In this document: positions 33,278 through 42,666 of the stretch, piece after piece
Numbering within the stretch: position 1 is the stretch's first letter
How the letters are laid out: each line of letters opens with the position of its first letter
Origin: Arthrobacter jiangjiafuii
GTDB lineage: Bacteria; Actinomycetota; Actinomycetes; Actinomycetales; Micrococcaceae
Assembly: GCF_018622995.1 (NCBI RefSeq)
Contig: NZ_CP076022.1
Coordinates: 3,100,001 to 3,164,000, forward strand
DNA: 64,000 bases
Direction of reading: 5' to 3'
The notes under the pieces: model-generated
Told to the model about the DNA's origin: nothing
Seen by the model: only the letters and a program-made list of their open reading frames with translations
The model's database searches: none
Made by a program: the position numbers and the translations under genes

Positions 33278-33538
33278 TTAATGGCCCAGCAGCCGGCGGA
33301 TCCGGGTTTCGTCGAGCTGCCAGAAGTCGCGCTGGATTCCGTCTATCAGCAGGACCGGGATTTCCTCGCCGAAGCGAGAGGCCAGTTCATCATCCCCCTC
33401 AATTGACTGCTCACGCCAGGGGATTCCCAGATCGGCGCTGATCCGGTCCAGGACCTGCCGCGCGGCAACGCACAGATGGCAGCCCGGTCGGGTCAGGAGC
33501 AGAAGGTCCGGAGAGGGGCCGGCGGCCGAAATGTTCAT
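33278..33538 (-). CDS. Glutaredoxin-like (DUF836) protein
   Basis: This 86-residue thioredoxin-fold protein has redox pair Cys20 and Cys23 (TRPGCHLC), a central IPVLLIDG cis-Pro strand and a C-terminal helix. Members of this family act as small cytoplasmic thiol reductants. GGAAGG abuts the ATG at 33538, which is close for a ribosome site, but the longer frame covers the start of the divergent HAD gene and is rejected. The order Grx-like to rex matches the redox theme of the region. Confidence 0.85.
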   Translation of the reverse strand: MNISAAGPSPDLLLLTRPGCHLCVAARQVLDRISADLGIPWREQSIEGDDELASRFGEEIPVLLIDGIQRDFWQLDETRIRRLLGH

Positions 33539-33626
33539 CCTTCCAAAGTAGCCGCTCCACGGCTCCCGCCTGCGCCGGGATCTGTCGTTCCGCGTCACGT
33601 GCCGGTTTCTGCGTAGACTCAGGGGT

Positions 33627-34439
33627 ATGCCCAGAACCACCGTTGTACGAGCCGCCGAGCCCACGGCAGCGGCGGTAACCCCTGGCGAAGCCGCGTTCTT
33701 CGACGTCGATAACACCCTGATGCGCGGGGCCAGCCTGTTTCACGTGGGCCGGAAGATGTACCAGCGCAAGATCTTCACGCTGCGCGAGGCCTTCGGATTT
33801 GCCCGGAAGCAGGCCCGCTTCCTGCTGCAGGGCGAGAATCTCAAGGACGTCCATTCGGTCCGGGACGCCGCCCTGACGCTGGCCACCGGCCTGGCGGCCG
33901 CGGATATCCGGGTCCTGGGCGAGGAGGTCTACGACGAGATGATCGAGTCCAAGATCTGGCCGGGGACCCGCGCCCTGACCGAACAGCACATGAAATCCGG
34001 CCGGCCGGTATGGCTGGTGACGGGAACCCCGGTGGAGGTGGCCTCGGTCATCGCCAACCGCCTGCACCTGACCGGGGCGCTGGGCACGGTGAGCGAGATA
34101 GACGACGGACTCTACACGGGCCGTCTGGTGGGCGATTTCCTGCATGGACCGGCCAAGGCCGAAGGCGTCAAGATCCTCGCTGAGAAGGAAGGCCTGGACC
34201 TGCAGAGGTGCTGGGCCTACAGCGACTCCTACAACGATGTTCCGCTGCTGAGCATTGTCGGCCATCCGGTGGCCATCAATCCCGACGCGAAGCTGCGCCG
34301 CCACGCCCGGGACCGCAACTGGCCGATCTACGATTTCCGCTCCGGACGCCGGGCGGCCACCCTGGGCCTGAAGGGCGCCACCGTAGCCGGCAGTGCCTAC
34401 GGCCTGTGGCGGGGTTTCTCCTGGGTCCGCTCGCGCTGA
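33627..34439 (+). CDS. HAD-IB family phosphatase (SerB1-like)
   Basis: This 270-residue haloacid-dehalogenase phosphatase has motif I AFFDVDNTLMRG with nucleophile Asp, motif II WLVTGTP, and motif III-IV GPAKAEGVKIL with AYSDSYNDVPLL. The helical cap between motifs I and II is of the SerB/CicA (subclass IB) type. It resembles mycobacterial SerB1 (Rv0505c), which lies in the same neighbourhood there. The substrate may be phosphoserine or a lipid phosphate; the basic C-terminus (YGLWRGFSWVRSR) could touch the membrane. It is divergent from the Grx-like gene. Confidence 0.88.
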   Translation: MPRTTVVRAAEPTAAAVTPGEAAFFDVDNTLMRGASLFHVGRKMYQRKIFTLREAFGFARKQARFLLQGENLKDVHSVRDAALTLATGLAAADIRVLGEEVYDEMIESKIWPGTRALTEQHMKSGRPVWLVTGTPVEVASVIANRLHLTGALGTVSEIDDGLYTGRLVGDFLHGPAKAEGVKILAEKEGLDLQRCWAYSDSYNDVPLLSIVGHPVAINPDAKLRRHARDRNWPIYDFRSGRRAATLGLKGATVAGSAYGLWRGFSWVRSR

Positions 34440-34489
34440 CTGAAGCAGGCGCCGCAGCGGAAGCGGAGCAGGGGCGCTTAAAACGACAA

Positions 34490-34539
34490 GTCCGCCGGTC
34501 CCGTAAAGGGGCGGCGGACCTGTCCAGGAAAAATCCTGG
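34490..34539. terminator. Convergent hairpins between HAD gene and bS22 gene
   Basis: GTCCGCCG (34490-34497) pairs with CGGCGGAC (34512-34519) around an inner CCC/GGG stem. A second hairpin, CCAGGA-aaaa-TCCTGG (34524-34539), abuts the bS22 stop codon. Read on the minus strand the larger stem is followed by a T-rich stretch (TTGTCGTTTT). Confidence 0.45.
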
Positions 34540-34638
34540 TTACTTCTTATTGCGACGCTGGTGGCGGGTCTTGCGAAGCAGCTTACGATGCTTCTTCTTT
34601 GCCATACGCTTGCGGCGCTTCTTAATAACTGAACCCAC
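34540..34638 (-). CDS. 30S ribosomal protein bS22
   Basis: This 32-residue, extremely basic protein starts MGSVIKKRRKRMAKKKHRK and ends RRNKK. It matches the small ribosomal subunit protein bS22 found in actinobacterial ribosome structures (mycobacterial Rv0500B), which binds 16S rRNA near the decoding region. The GTG start has GAGG 5 bp upstream. It is easily missed because of its length. It lies 144 bp downstream of the HTH gene on the same strand, as in mycobacteria. Codon bias favours abundant codons. Confidence 0.95.
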   Translation of the reverse strand: MGSVIKKRRKRMAKKKHRKLLRKTRHQRRNKK

Positions 34639-34781
34639 AGAGTCCTCACAAACTTATTAGTCAGACGCCGGCTCCAACACCGGCACCGTTGGCACCCGCG
34701 CGTTGACACCGGCAGATAGTTGCCACGATGTAAAACGTTCCTTAACAGGGTACCGCCTCGCCGCGGTATCCAGTGACAGCG

Positions 34782-34994
34782 CTACGCGGTGTCTGAGCGC
34801 CGGTCAATCACGGCGTTTTTCAGCACCTGCTGCACTGCTGACTCGGGCACCCGGTAGGAGCGCCCGAAGCGGACAGCGGGAAGCTCACCGGAATGCACCA
34901 GCCGGTACACGGTCATTTTGGACACACGCATGACATCCGCGACCTCTGACACGGTCAGAAACCGCACGTCTGAGAAATTGCCCTCGTCTGCCAT
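34782..34994 (-). CDS. Excisionase/BldC-like helix-turn-helix protein
   Basis: This 70-residue protein is a single MerR-like winged helix: FLTVSEVADVMRVSKMTVYR, then LPAVRFGRSYRVPESAV. It belongs to the excisionase-family (helix_turn_helix_17) group that includes BldC and mycobacterial Rv0500A. BldC-type proteins bind DNA cooperatively as head-to-tail arrays. No effector domain is present. AAAGGA lies 10 bp before the ATG. It neighbours bS22, which is conserved across actinobacteria, but its targets are unknown. Confidence 0.9.
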   Translation of the reverse strand: MADEGNFSDVRFLTVSEVADVMRVSKMTVYRLVHSGELPAVRFGRSYRVPESAVQQVLKNAVIDRRSDTA

Positions 34995-35163
34995 TTACTC
35001 TGGTTCCTTTGCTGATGTGCAAGAACAGGACTTCAGTGCAGCTTCGCCTGAAGATGTGTCCACCTGTTGGTGTTCGACTGAAGACGTGGAGCCTGCCCTT
35101 GGAAAACCGTCCAGTCTTCCACTCTAGTGTCTTGAGTCACGATAGTGGAAGTTCTCGCGTTTC

Positions 35164-36519
<1,356 letters not shown>

Positions 36520-36587
36520 TTAGTATTTCCCCTTACAAAACTAGCGGCTGCATGCCGGGGCCGCGATGTGTGACGGGGAAAGTCGGG

Positions 36588-37061
36588 CTAGGAGCGGCGT
36601 CGTCGGAACTTCGGCAGTTGGCCCAGCAGGTCGGCGGCGCGTTCAGCGGCCCGGCCGACGGTGCGCCCGAGGTTGGGCTGGAGCGGGGCGTCGGCGGCGG
36701 AGGGCCGGACGGCGGTCCCGGTGAGGGTTGCGGCGGCGGGCCCGGAGGCCGGGGCAGCGGCCAAAGCGGGCCGGAGCTCGGCGGCCACCGGGCGCAGCGC
36801 CGGAAGATCGAAGGCCCGCAGCCACAGCAGGATTTCCTCCAGCGGAGCCGTCTGCAGTGAGTAGTAGCGTTTCTGCCCTTCGGCCCGCATGGTCACCAGC
36901 CCTGCCTCGCGGAGCACCTTCAAATGCTTGGAAACCGTAGGCTGGCTGACTTCCAGCTCCTCCACGAGCGCGCCTACGGATTTATCGCCGCTGCGGAGCG
37001 AGCCCAGCAGCTCGCGGCGGGTGCCCTCCGCAATGACGGCAAAAACATCATCGATGACCAT
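36588..37061 (-). CDS. ArsR family winged-helix regulator
   Basis: This 157-residue regulator has its ArsR-type winged helix in residues 1-85 (VFAVIAEGTRRELLGSLRSG, then VSQPTVSKHLKVLREAGLV). There is no CxC metal site in the recognition helix, so it is unlikely to be a metal sensor. The C-terminal 70 residues are Ala/Pro/Arg-rich and low in complexity. It sits between acuC and gdhA on the same strand, 83 bp before the gdhA start. Control of either neighbour is possible but no operator was recognised. Confidence 0.87.
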   Translation of the reverse strand: MVIDDVFAVIAEGTRRELLGSLRSGDKSVGALVEELEVSQPTVSKHLKVLREAGLVTMRAEGQKRYYSLQTAPLEEILLWLRAFDLPALRPVAAELRPALAAAPASGPAAATLTGTAVRPSAADAPLQPNLGRTVGRAAERAADLLGQLPKFRRRRS

Positions 37062-37111
37062 GGACCCTACTTTATCCGCTTCCCGGTCAAAGCCCGGATC
37101 CGCGAATCCGG

Positions 37112-37170
37112 CTAGTCGAACTGTGCTAGTCGCCCCCTGCTAGTCGAACCAGAGCTAGTCGAACCAGGGG
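37112..37170. repeat. Tandem 14-15-bp repeats carrying the acuC stop codon
   Basis: CTAGTCG occurs at 37112, 37126, 37140 and 37155 (period 14, 14, 15). On the minus strand each unit reads roughly CTGGTTCGACTAG, and the first is the real end of acuC (its last codons plus TAG). The others follow as untranslated copies. Confidence 0.85.
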
Positions 37171-38363
37171 TCAAGTCCGTGCAGCGGGAACACTTCCTTG
37201 CGGGTGGCCATCACGGTGCGGTCAATTTCATCGTTCGGGTCATAACCGACTTCCCAGGACCGCCACCACAGCTCCACGCCGTCGCCCATCATCGCAGGGG
37301 TGTCTTCACCGTATTGTTCCTTGACATAGCTGCGCCAGGTTTCGGGCACGGGAGTGTTGCAGCGGACCCGTCCGTTCGCCGCGACGGACAGCAGCAGGGA
37401 CCAGGACCGCGGCACCACGGACACCACGTTGTATCCGCCTCCGCCGGTGGCGATCCACCGGCCACCGCAGAAGGTGGACGCCAGATCAGCGATGGTCAGC
37501 GCGGCCTGCCGCTGTGTTTCCACGCTCAGGCGCAGGTTGGTCAGCGGGTCGTCCCTATGGCTGTCGCAACCGTGCTGGCTCACAATGACATCCGGGGCAA
37601 AGGCCTCGGTCAGCTGCGGGACCACGGCATGGAAGGCCCGCAGCCAGCCGGCGTCGGACGTCCGTGCCGGCAGGGCCACATTGACCGCTGTGCCCTCCGC
37701 TCCCGGCCCGCCGGTTTCATTGGCGAAGCCGGTGCCCGGGAAGAGCGTCAGCCCGGTTTCATGCAGCGAAATCGTCATGACCCGCGGATCGTTCCAGAAG
37801 ATGCTTTGCGTACCGTCCCCGTGGTGGGCGTCAACGTCGATATAGAGGACCTTGGAGGCACCACCGGCGAGCAGGCGGGCAATGGCTGCCGCGGCGTCAT
37901 TATAGATACAGAAGCCGGAGGCGCGGTCTGCAGCAGCATGGTGCATCCCGCCGCCAAAATTCACCGCATGCAGCACCTCGCCGGAGAGCACCGCATCGGC
38001 CGCGGCCAGGGACCCGCCGACCAGCCGGGCGCTGGCTTCGTGCATGCCGGCGAAGGCAGGATTATCCTCGGTGCCCAGCCCGTACGGATCCTGGCTGGTG
38101 GTGGGGTCGGCGCTCACCGCGCGCACGCCGGCGACGTATCCCGCACCGTGGACCGTACCCAGTTCCGCGTCACTGGCGACAAACGGCTCCCCCACGGAAA
38201 CCCCGGGCAGGTCAAAGATGCCCAGCTCCCGGGCGAGCCTGGCAGTGAGGTCCAGGCGCAGCGGGCTCATCGGGTGGCCCGGGCCAAAGTTGTAATTGAG
38301 CATGGACTCGTGCCAGATGATGCGGGTCGGCATGACCGGAAGGCTGAGTCCACGGTTGATCAT
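37155..38363 (-). CDS. acuC: Acetoin utilisation protein AcuC, class I HDAC-like deacetylase
   Basis: This 402-residue zinc-dependent deacetylase has the catalytic pair His141-His142 (GGGMHHAAADRASGFC), metal ligands Asp178 and His180 (YIDVDAHHGDGTQ), and TGGGGYN near 320, which carries the transition-state loop. In Bacillus AcuC deacetylates and activates acetyl-CoA synthetase; that role is inferred. ATG 38363 lacks a clear ribosome site, and MPTRIIWHE ten residues later is an alternative. The 3' end runs into tandem copies of its own last codons (37112-37170). It is divergent from the TrkH gene. Confidence 0.92.
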   Translation of the reverse strand: MINRGLSLPVMPTRIIWHESMLNYNFGPGHPMSPLRLDLTARLARELGIFDLPGVSVGEPFVASDAELGTVHGAGYVAGVRAVSADPTTSQDPYGLGTEDNPAFAGMHEASARLVGGSLAAADAVLSGEVLHAVNFGGGMHHAAADRASGFCIYNDAAAAIARLLAGGASKVLYIDVDAHHGDGTQSIFWNDPRVMTISLHETGLTLFPGTGFANETGGPGAEGTAVNVALPARTSDAGWLRAFHAVVPQLTEAFAPDVIVSQHGCDSHRDDPLTNLRLSVETQRQAALTIADLASTFCGGRWIATGGGGYNVVSVVPRSWSLLLSVAANGRVRCNTPVPETWRSYVKEQYGEDTPAMMGDGVELWWRSWEVGYDPNDEIDRTVMATRKEVFPLHGLDPWFD

Positions 38364-38507
38364 GCTGAACAGGCTACGCGATGTGCGCGATACTTGGAGT
38401 TTGACACCGCGGCGCACCCGCCGGAACCGCAGCCCAGGCCCGCATTGGTGGTTTACTACTGATGCAGAGGACTGCGCCCACCTGGAACCAAGGAACAAGC
38501 ACCACTT

Positions 38508-39917
38508 ATGTCCACCACCCGCCAGCCACGGCTGCAGTTGCAGCAGTTCCATCCCGCGAGGATGTTCGCCAGCCTGCGGGACTTCGTGGACGCCCTGGCC
38601 GCCGGCTCCCCCGCACGGCTGGCCCTGATGGTGTTTGCACTGGTTATCCTGGTGTTCACCGGTCTGCTGTCACTGCCGGCCTCCTCCAGCAGCGGAGAGG
38701 TCACGCCCCTGCACGACGCGCTCTTTACCGCGGTGTCAGCCGTCTGCGTCACCGGGCTCACGGTGGTTTCCACCGCCACGCACTGGTCCGGCTTCGGGCA
38801 GGTCCTGATCCTGATCGCCATCCAGGTGGGCGGACTGGGCATCCTGACCATGGCCTCGCTGCTGGCGCTGGCGGTGAACCGGAAGCTGGGCGTGCGTGGA
38901 AAGCTGATCGCGCAGGAGGGCATGAACACCGGACGGCTGGGCGAGGTCGGATCCCTGCTGCGCATCGTCGTCACCACCACGGTAGCCATTGAGTTGATCC
39001 TGGCGGCCGTGATGGCCCCGCGCTTCATGCTCCTGGGCGAATCCGCTGGCCAGGCGATCTGGCATGCCGTCTTTTACTCGGTCTCGGCCTTTAACAACGC
39101 CGGCTTCACCCCGCACTCCGACGGGCTGGTCCCCTATGACGAGGATCTGTGGATCCTGGTGCCGTTGATGGTGGGAGTCTTTGTCGGCAGCCTGGGCTTC
39201 CCGGTGATCATGGTGCTGATGCGGAGCAAGTTCCATGTCCGGCAGTGGAACCTGCACACCAAGCTCACCCTGCTGGTCACGACCATCCTGCTGGTGGGCG
39301 GCAGCATCCTGTGGGGCGCCTTCGAGTGGTTCAACACCGCCACCATCGGGGAGATGAACGTTGCGGACCGGATCCTGCATTCGGTGTTCGCCTCCGTGAT
39401 GACCCGCTCCGGCGGTTTCAGCCTGGTCAATATGTCCGACCTGGATTCGAGCACGCTGGTCATCACCGACATGCTGATGTTTGCCGGCGGCGGCTCGGCG
39501 TCCACCGCCGGCGGCATCAAAGTCACCACCCTGGCCGTGATTTTCCTGGCCGTGGTGGCCGAGGCCCGCGGCGACGCCGACGTGCGGGCCTTTGGCCGCA
39601 CCATCGCCGCCAGTGCCATGCGGGTGGCGATCTCCGTGGTCATTCTCGGCGCGACCCTGGTGGCCGTCTCCACCGTGGTGCTGCTGGCCATCACCAAGGA
39701 GACGCTGGAGCCGGTGCTGTTCGAGGTGATTTCCGCGTTTGCAACGGTAGGGCTGAGTATTGGATTGAGCGAGGCGCTGCCGCCGGAGGGCAAATATGTG
39801 CTCTCCGCCCTGATGTTCGCCGGCCGGGTGGGCACCATTACCCTGGCTGCGGCTCTGGCCATCCGGCAGCGCAACACGCTGTACCACTACCCCGAGGAAA
39901 GGCCGATCATTGGCTGA
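38508..39917 (+). CDS. TrkH/KtrB family potassium transporter
   Basis: This 469-residue membrane protein is built of four M1-P-M2 repeats, each with a selectivity-filter Gly: VCVTGLT, NNAGFT, TRSGGFS and ATVGLSIG. This is the usual layout of the SKT superfamily of K+ channels/transporters. The first 35 residues are cytoplasmic and polar. The following gene encodes its RCK gating subunit and overlaps it by 8 bp. Because that partner has one RCK pair only, the system is closer to Ktr than to classical TrkAH. It may take up K+ driven by Na+ or by the membrane potential. Confidence 0.93.
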   Translation: MSTTRQPRLQLQQFHPARMFASLRDFVDALAAGSPARLALMVFALVILVFTGLLSLPASSSSGEVTPLHDALFTAVSAVCVTGLTVVSTATHWSGFGQVLILIAIQVGGLGILTMASLLALAVNRKLGVRGKLIAQEGMNTGRLGEVGSLLRIVVTTTVAIELILAAVMAPRFMLLGESAGQAIWHAVFYSVSAFNNAGFTPHSDGLVPYDEDLWILVPLMVGVFVGSLGFPVIMVLMRSKFHVRQWNLHTKLTLLVTTILLVGGSILWGAFEWFNTATIGEMNVADRILHSVFASVMTRSGGFSLVNMSDLDSSTLVITDMLMFAGGGSASTAGGIKVTTLAVIFLAVVAEARGDADVRAFGRTIAASAMRVAISVVILGATLVAVSTVVLLAITKETLEPVLFEVISAFATVGLSIGLSEALPPEGKYVLSALMFAGRVGTITLAAALAIRQRNTLYHYPEERPIIG

Positions 39918-40578
39918 CAGACCAGCTCATAATGCTCCCGTCCTGGTGATCGGACTGGGACGCTTTGGCTCCGCCACTGCCGAACAGCTGGTGAAGCAGG
40001 GGCGGGAGGTCCTCGCCATCGAACGCGATCCGGTCCTCGTGCAGAAGGCCTCCGGCATCCTCACGCACGTTGTGCAGGCCGACGCCACCAACATCGACGC
40101 GCTGACCCAGCTTGGGGCGCAGGACTTTTCCGCCGCCGTCGTCGGCGTGGGCACCTCGATCGAATCCAGCGTGCTGATCACCGTGAACCTGGTGGACCTG
40201 GGGATCGAGCACCTGTGGGTCAAGGCCATCACCTCCGCGCACGGCAAGATCCTGACCCGGATCGGCGCCAATCACGTGATCTATCCGGAGGCCGACGCCG
40301 GCCGGCGCGCCGCCCACCTGGTGGGCGGGCGCATGCTCGACTTCATCGAGTTCGACGACGATTTCGCCATCGTGAAGATGTATCCGCCGCGCGAGACCCA
40401 GGGCTTCACGCTCGGCGAATCCAAGGTGCGCTCCAAGTACGGGGTGACAGTGGTGGGCGTGAAGTCCCCGGGCGAGGACTTCACGTACGCCCGGCAGGAC
40501 ACCAAGGTCTCCTCCCGCGACATGCTCATTGTCTCCGGGCACGTGGACCTGCTCGAGCGCTTCGCCGCCCGGCCGTAA
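39910..40578 (+). CDS. TrkA/KtrA family RCK potassium uptake regulator
   Basis: This 222-residue cytoplasmic subunit has one RCK_N Rossmann domain (VLVIGLGRFGSATAEQL, residues about 11-27, and the acidic strand end AIERD) and one RCK_C domain from about 135. It binds nucleotides (ATP/ADP or NAD) and forms the gating ring under TrkH/KtrB. The start is TTG inside the trkH-like gene; AGGAAAGG about 9 bp upstream supports it. Its 3' end faces the repeat island at 40597-40897. Confidence 0.92.
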   Translation: MADRPAHNAPVLVIGLGRFGSATAEQLVKQGREVLAIERDPVLVQKASGILTHVVQADATNIDALTQLGAQDFSAAVVGVGTSIESSVLITVNLVDLGIEHLWVKAITSAHGKILTRIGANHVIYPEADAGRRAAHLVGGRMLDFIEFDDDFAIVKMYPPRETQGFTLGESKVRSKYGVTVVGVKSPGEDFTYARQDTKVSSRDMLIVSGHVDLLERFAARP

Positions 40579-40599
40579 CTTTCGGGGCGTGACCCGCGG

Positions 40600-40897
40600 C
40601 GAGAGGGCACGTATGGCGGCTTCCCGGGCAGACCGTCCGGGCTCGGAGACGCCGAGAGTGCACGTATGGCGGCTTCCAACGCGTCTTGGTCGCCAGATCT
40701 GCACTCTCGCTTCAGCCCCGCGGCGAGAGCGCACGTCTGGCGGCTTCCCGGGCAGACCGTCCGCTCGGGGACGCCGAGAGTGCACGTATGGCGGCTTCCA
40801 ACGCGTCTTGGTCGCCAGATCTGCACTCTCGCGACACCGAAGTCGCCCGATCTGCACTCTCGCTTCAATCCCGCGGCGAAAGGGCACGTACGGCCGC
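40600..40897. repeat. Repeat island: eight copies of the 21-bp CGAGAGTGCA element
   Basis: Direct copies start at 40600, 40653, 40724, 40775 and 40877; inverted copies start at 40689, 40811 and 40842. Consensus is CGAGAGTGCACGTATGGCGG (direct) or, complemented, CGAGAGTGCAGATCTGGCG (inverted copies). They sit in a larger tandem duplication: the segment 40597-40720 (124 bp) recurs from 40721 with an extra 29-bp copy inserted. Facing copies form hairpins of about 19 bp with loops of about 19 nt. The whole 350-bp gap between the convergent trkA-like and proC genes is made of this; no gene is seen. Confidence 0.9.
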
Positions 40898-40928
40898 GGC
40901 TTCCGCGGGGCGTTCGCCCCGGCCGGTG

Positions 40929-41777
40929 CTACTTCGCGGAAAGCTCCGCGGTGATTTCCGCCGCGCGCTCAGCTGCAGCACGGGCGCCGCGCGCTATGAC
41001 GTCCGGCAGGCCCTGCTCGTCAAAGCTGCGGATGGCCGCCTCGGTGGTGCCGTTGGGGCTGCTCACGGCCCGGCGCAGCGCGGTGGCGTCGGCACCGGGT
41101 TCGGCCAGCATGTAACCGGCGCCGGCCACGGTGTCCCGGGCCAGGATGGCTGAGAGCTCAGGATCCAGGCCCAGTTCCACACCGGCCCGGGCCATGGCCT
41201 CGGCGAGATAGAAGGCGTACGCGGGTCCGGATCCGCTCACGGCCGAGACGGCGTCGACCTGTTCCTCGGGAACCTGCACCACGCGGCCGGTGGAGGAGAG
41301 CAGCTCGGCGGCCAGCGCCATCTCCTCCTCGCCGGCGGACGTGCCGGCGGACAGGGACACCACGCCGCGGCCCAGCCGGGAGGGGGTGTTGGGCATGGAC
41401 CGGATCACGGGCTGGCCGGCGGGAAGCCCGGCTTCGAGCAGCTCCAGCGACACAGCCGCCGCCACGCTGATCACCACGGTGCCGGGCTTCAGCACGGGCG
41501 CAATCTCCGCTAACAGCGCCGCAACGCCCACGGGCTTGACCCCGAGGATGACGACGTCGGCGCCGGCCGCAGCGGTGCGGTTGGCTTCCGGATCCTCGTT
41601 GCCTGCCAGCACGGTGAGCCCGTCGTAGCGTTCGCGCAGCTCGGCTGCCCGCTCCGGGCGCCGCACGGTGGCGCTCACCTGCGCAGCCGGCAGGCCGCCG
41701 GCCAGGATTCCGCCAAGGATGGCTTCGTTCATTGAGCCGCAGCCCAAAAAGGTCAGATTGATATGTCCGGTATCCAT
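40929..41777 (-). CDS. proC: Pyrroline-5-carboxylate reductase
   Basis: This 282-residue enzyme makes proline from pyrroline-5-carboxylate with NAD(P)H. The dinucleotide loop is FLGCGSMNEAILGG. VILGVKPVG, the RSMPNTPSRLGRGV block and VSAVSGSGPAYAFYLAEAM are the family signature, with GATALRRAVSSPNGTTEAA near the C-terminus. It lies 58 bp downstream of the sugar isomerase gene on the same strand and ends beside the repeat island. Ppx, isomerase and proC in this order match the mycobacterial neighbourhood. Confidence 0.95.
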   Translation of the reverse strand: MDTGHINLTFLGCGSMNEAILGGILAGGLPAAQVSATVRRPERAAELRERYDGLTVLAGNEDPEANRTAAAGADVVILGVKPVGVAALLAEIAPVLKPGTVVISVAAAVSLELLEAGLPAGQPVIRSMPNTPSRLGRGVVSLSAGTSAGEEEMALAAELLSSTGRVVQVPEEQVDAVSAVSGSGPAYAFYLAEAMARAGVELGLDPELSAILARDTVAGAGYMLAEPGADATALRRAVSSPNGTTEAAIRSFDEQGLPDVIARGARAAAERAAEITAELSAK

Positions 41778-41835
41778 CCACCGATTCTGTCACGGCACCC
41801 AGGCAGCGCCCGTATCGCGGGAAGCGCTCCGGTGG

Positions 41836-42666
41836 TTATTCGGAGATCTGGCCGAGGTTCATCCGCGCGAATTCCAGCGTCTGCTTGAGCTGGTCCTCCC
41901 GCTCACCGGCCCCCTTGACCTTGCGGGTGCTGACCTCGATGGCCACCACGCCGCTGAACCCGGTTTCGCTCAGGTATTGCAGGGCCTCGGCGCAGCGCTG
42001 GGTTCCCTCCCCGGGCAGCATATGTTCGTCGCGGCCGTTCGGCGTGCCGTCGGTCAGGTGCACGTGGTGCAGGCGGGGGCCGAGCTTGAGCAGTTCCTCG
42101 TAGGAATCCATGCCGGCGATCGCAGCGTGGGAGAAGTCCCACGTGACGTGCTCGTAGGGTTCGGTCACGGGATTCCAGTGCGGCAGGTAGGCCTTGGCCT
42201 CGCGGCCGCGGACCCGCCACGGGTACATGTTCTCCACGGCAATGATCACGCCGTACTGCTCGGCGATGTGCCGCACGCCCTCGGCAAAGTTCTCGGCGTA
42301 ACCGGACTGCCAGCGGAAAGGCGGGTGCGCGACGACGGTGGTGGCCCCCACCTCCGCAGCCATGGCGGCGGAGAGTTCAATCTTGGTCCAGGCCTTGCCC
42401 CAGACCTGCTGGGTCAGCAGCAGGGTGGGCGCGTGGATGGCCATGATCGGCTGTCCGTACCGCTCGCTCAGGGCGTTCAGTGTCTGCGGGTTCTGGCTGT
42501 CGGCATTGCCGGTGACCATGATTTCCACGCCGTCGTACCCCAGGTCGTGGGCGATGGCGAAGGTGTCATGGACGCTGAGTGGATACACGGAGGCACTGGA
42601 CAGGGCTACGGGAATGGCTGCTGCACTGGTGTCCTCCGGTACGGAGATCTTCGGTGAGGTACTCAT
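41836..42666 (-). CDS. Sugar phosphate isomerase/epimerase family TIM barrel
   Basis: This 276-residue xylose-isomerase-like TIM-barrel protein has likely metal ligands in YDGVEIMV, IAVENMYPW, VTWDFSHAAIAG, HVHLTD and VVAIEVSTR. The family holds a divalent metal and acts on sugars, inositols or hydroxypyruvate; the substrate is not resolvable. The mycobacterial counterpart Rv0498 is in the same gene order. The first 20 residues are polar and variable. Its ATG follows directly on the ppx TGA, so translation is coupled. Confidence 0.87.
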   Translation of the reverse strand: MSTSPKISVPEDTSAAAIPVALSSASVYPLSVHDTFAIAHDLGYDGVEIMVTGNADSQNPQTLNALSERYGQPIMAIHAPTLLLTQQVWGKAWTKIELSAAMAAEVGATTVVAHPPFRWQSGYAENFAEGVRHIAEQYGVIIAVENMYPWRVRGREAKAYLPHWNPVTEPYEHVTWDFSHAAIAGMDSYEELLKLGPRLHHVHLTDGTPNGRDEHMLPGEGTQRCAEALQYLSETGFSGVVAIEVSTRKVKGAGEREDQLKQTLEFARMNLGQISE

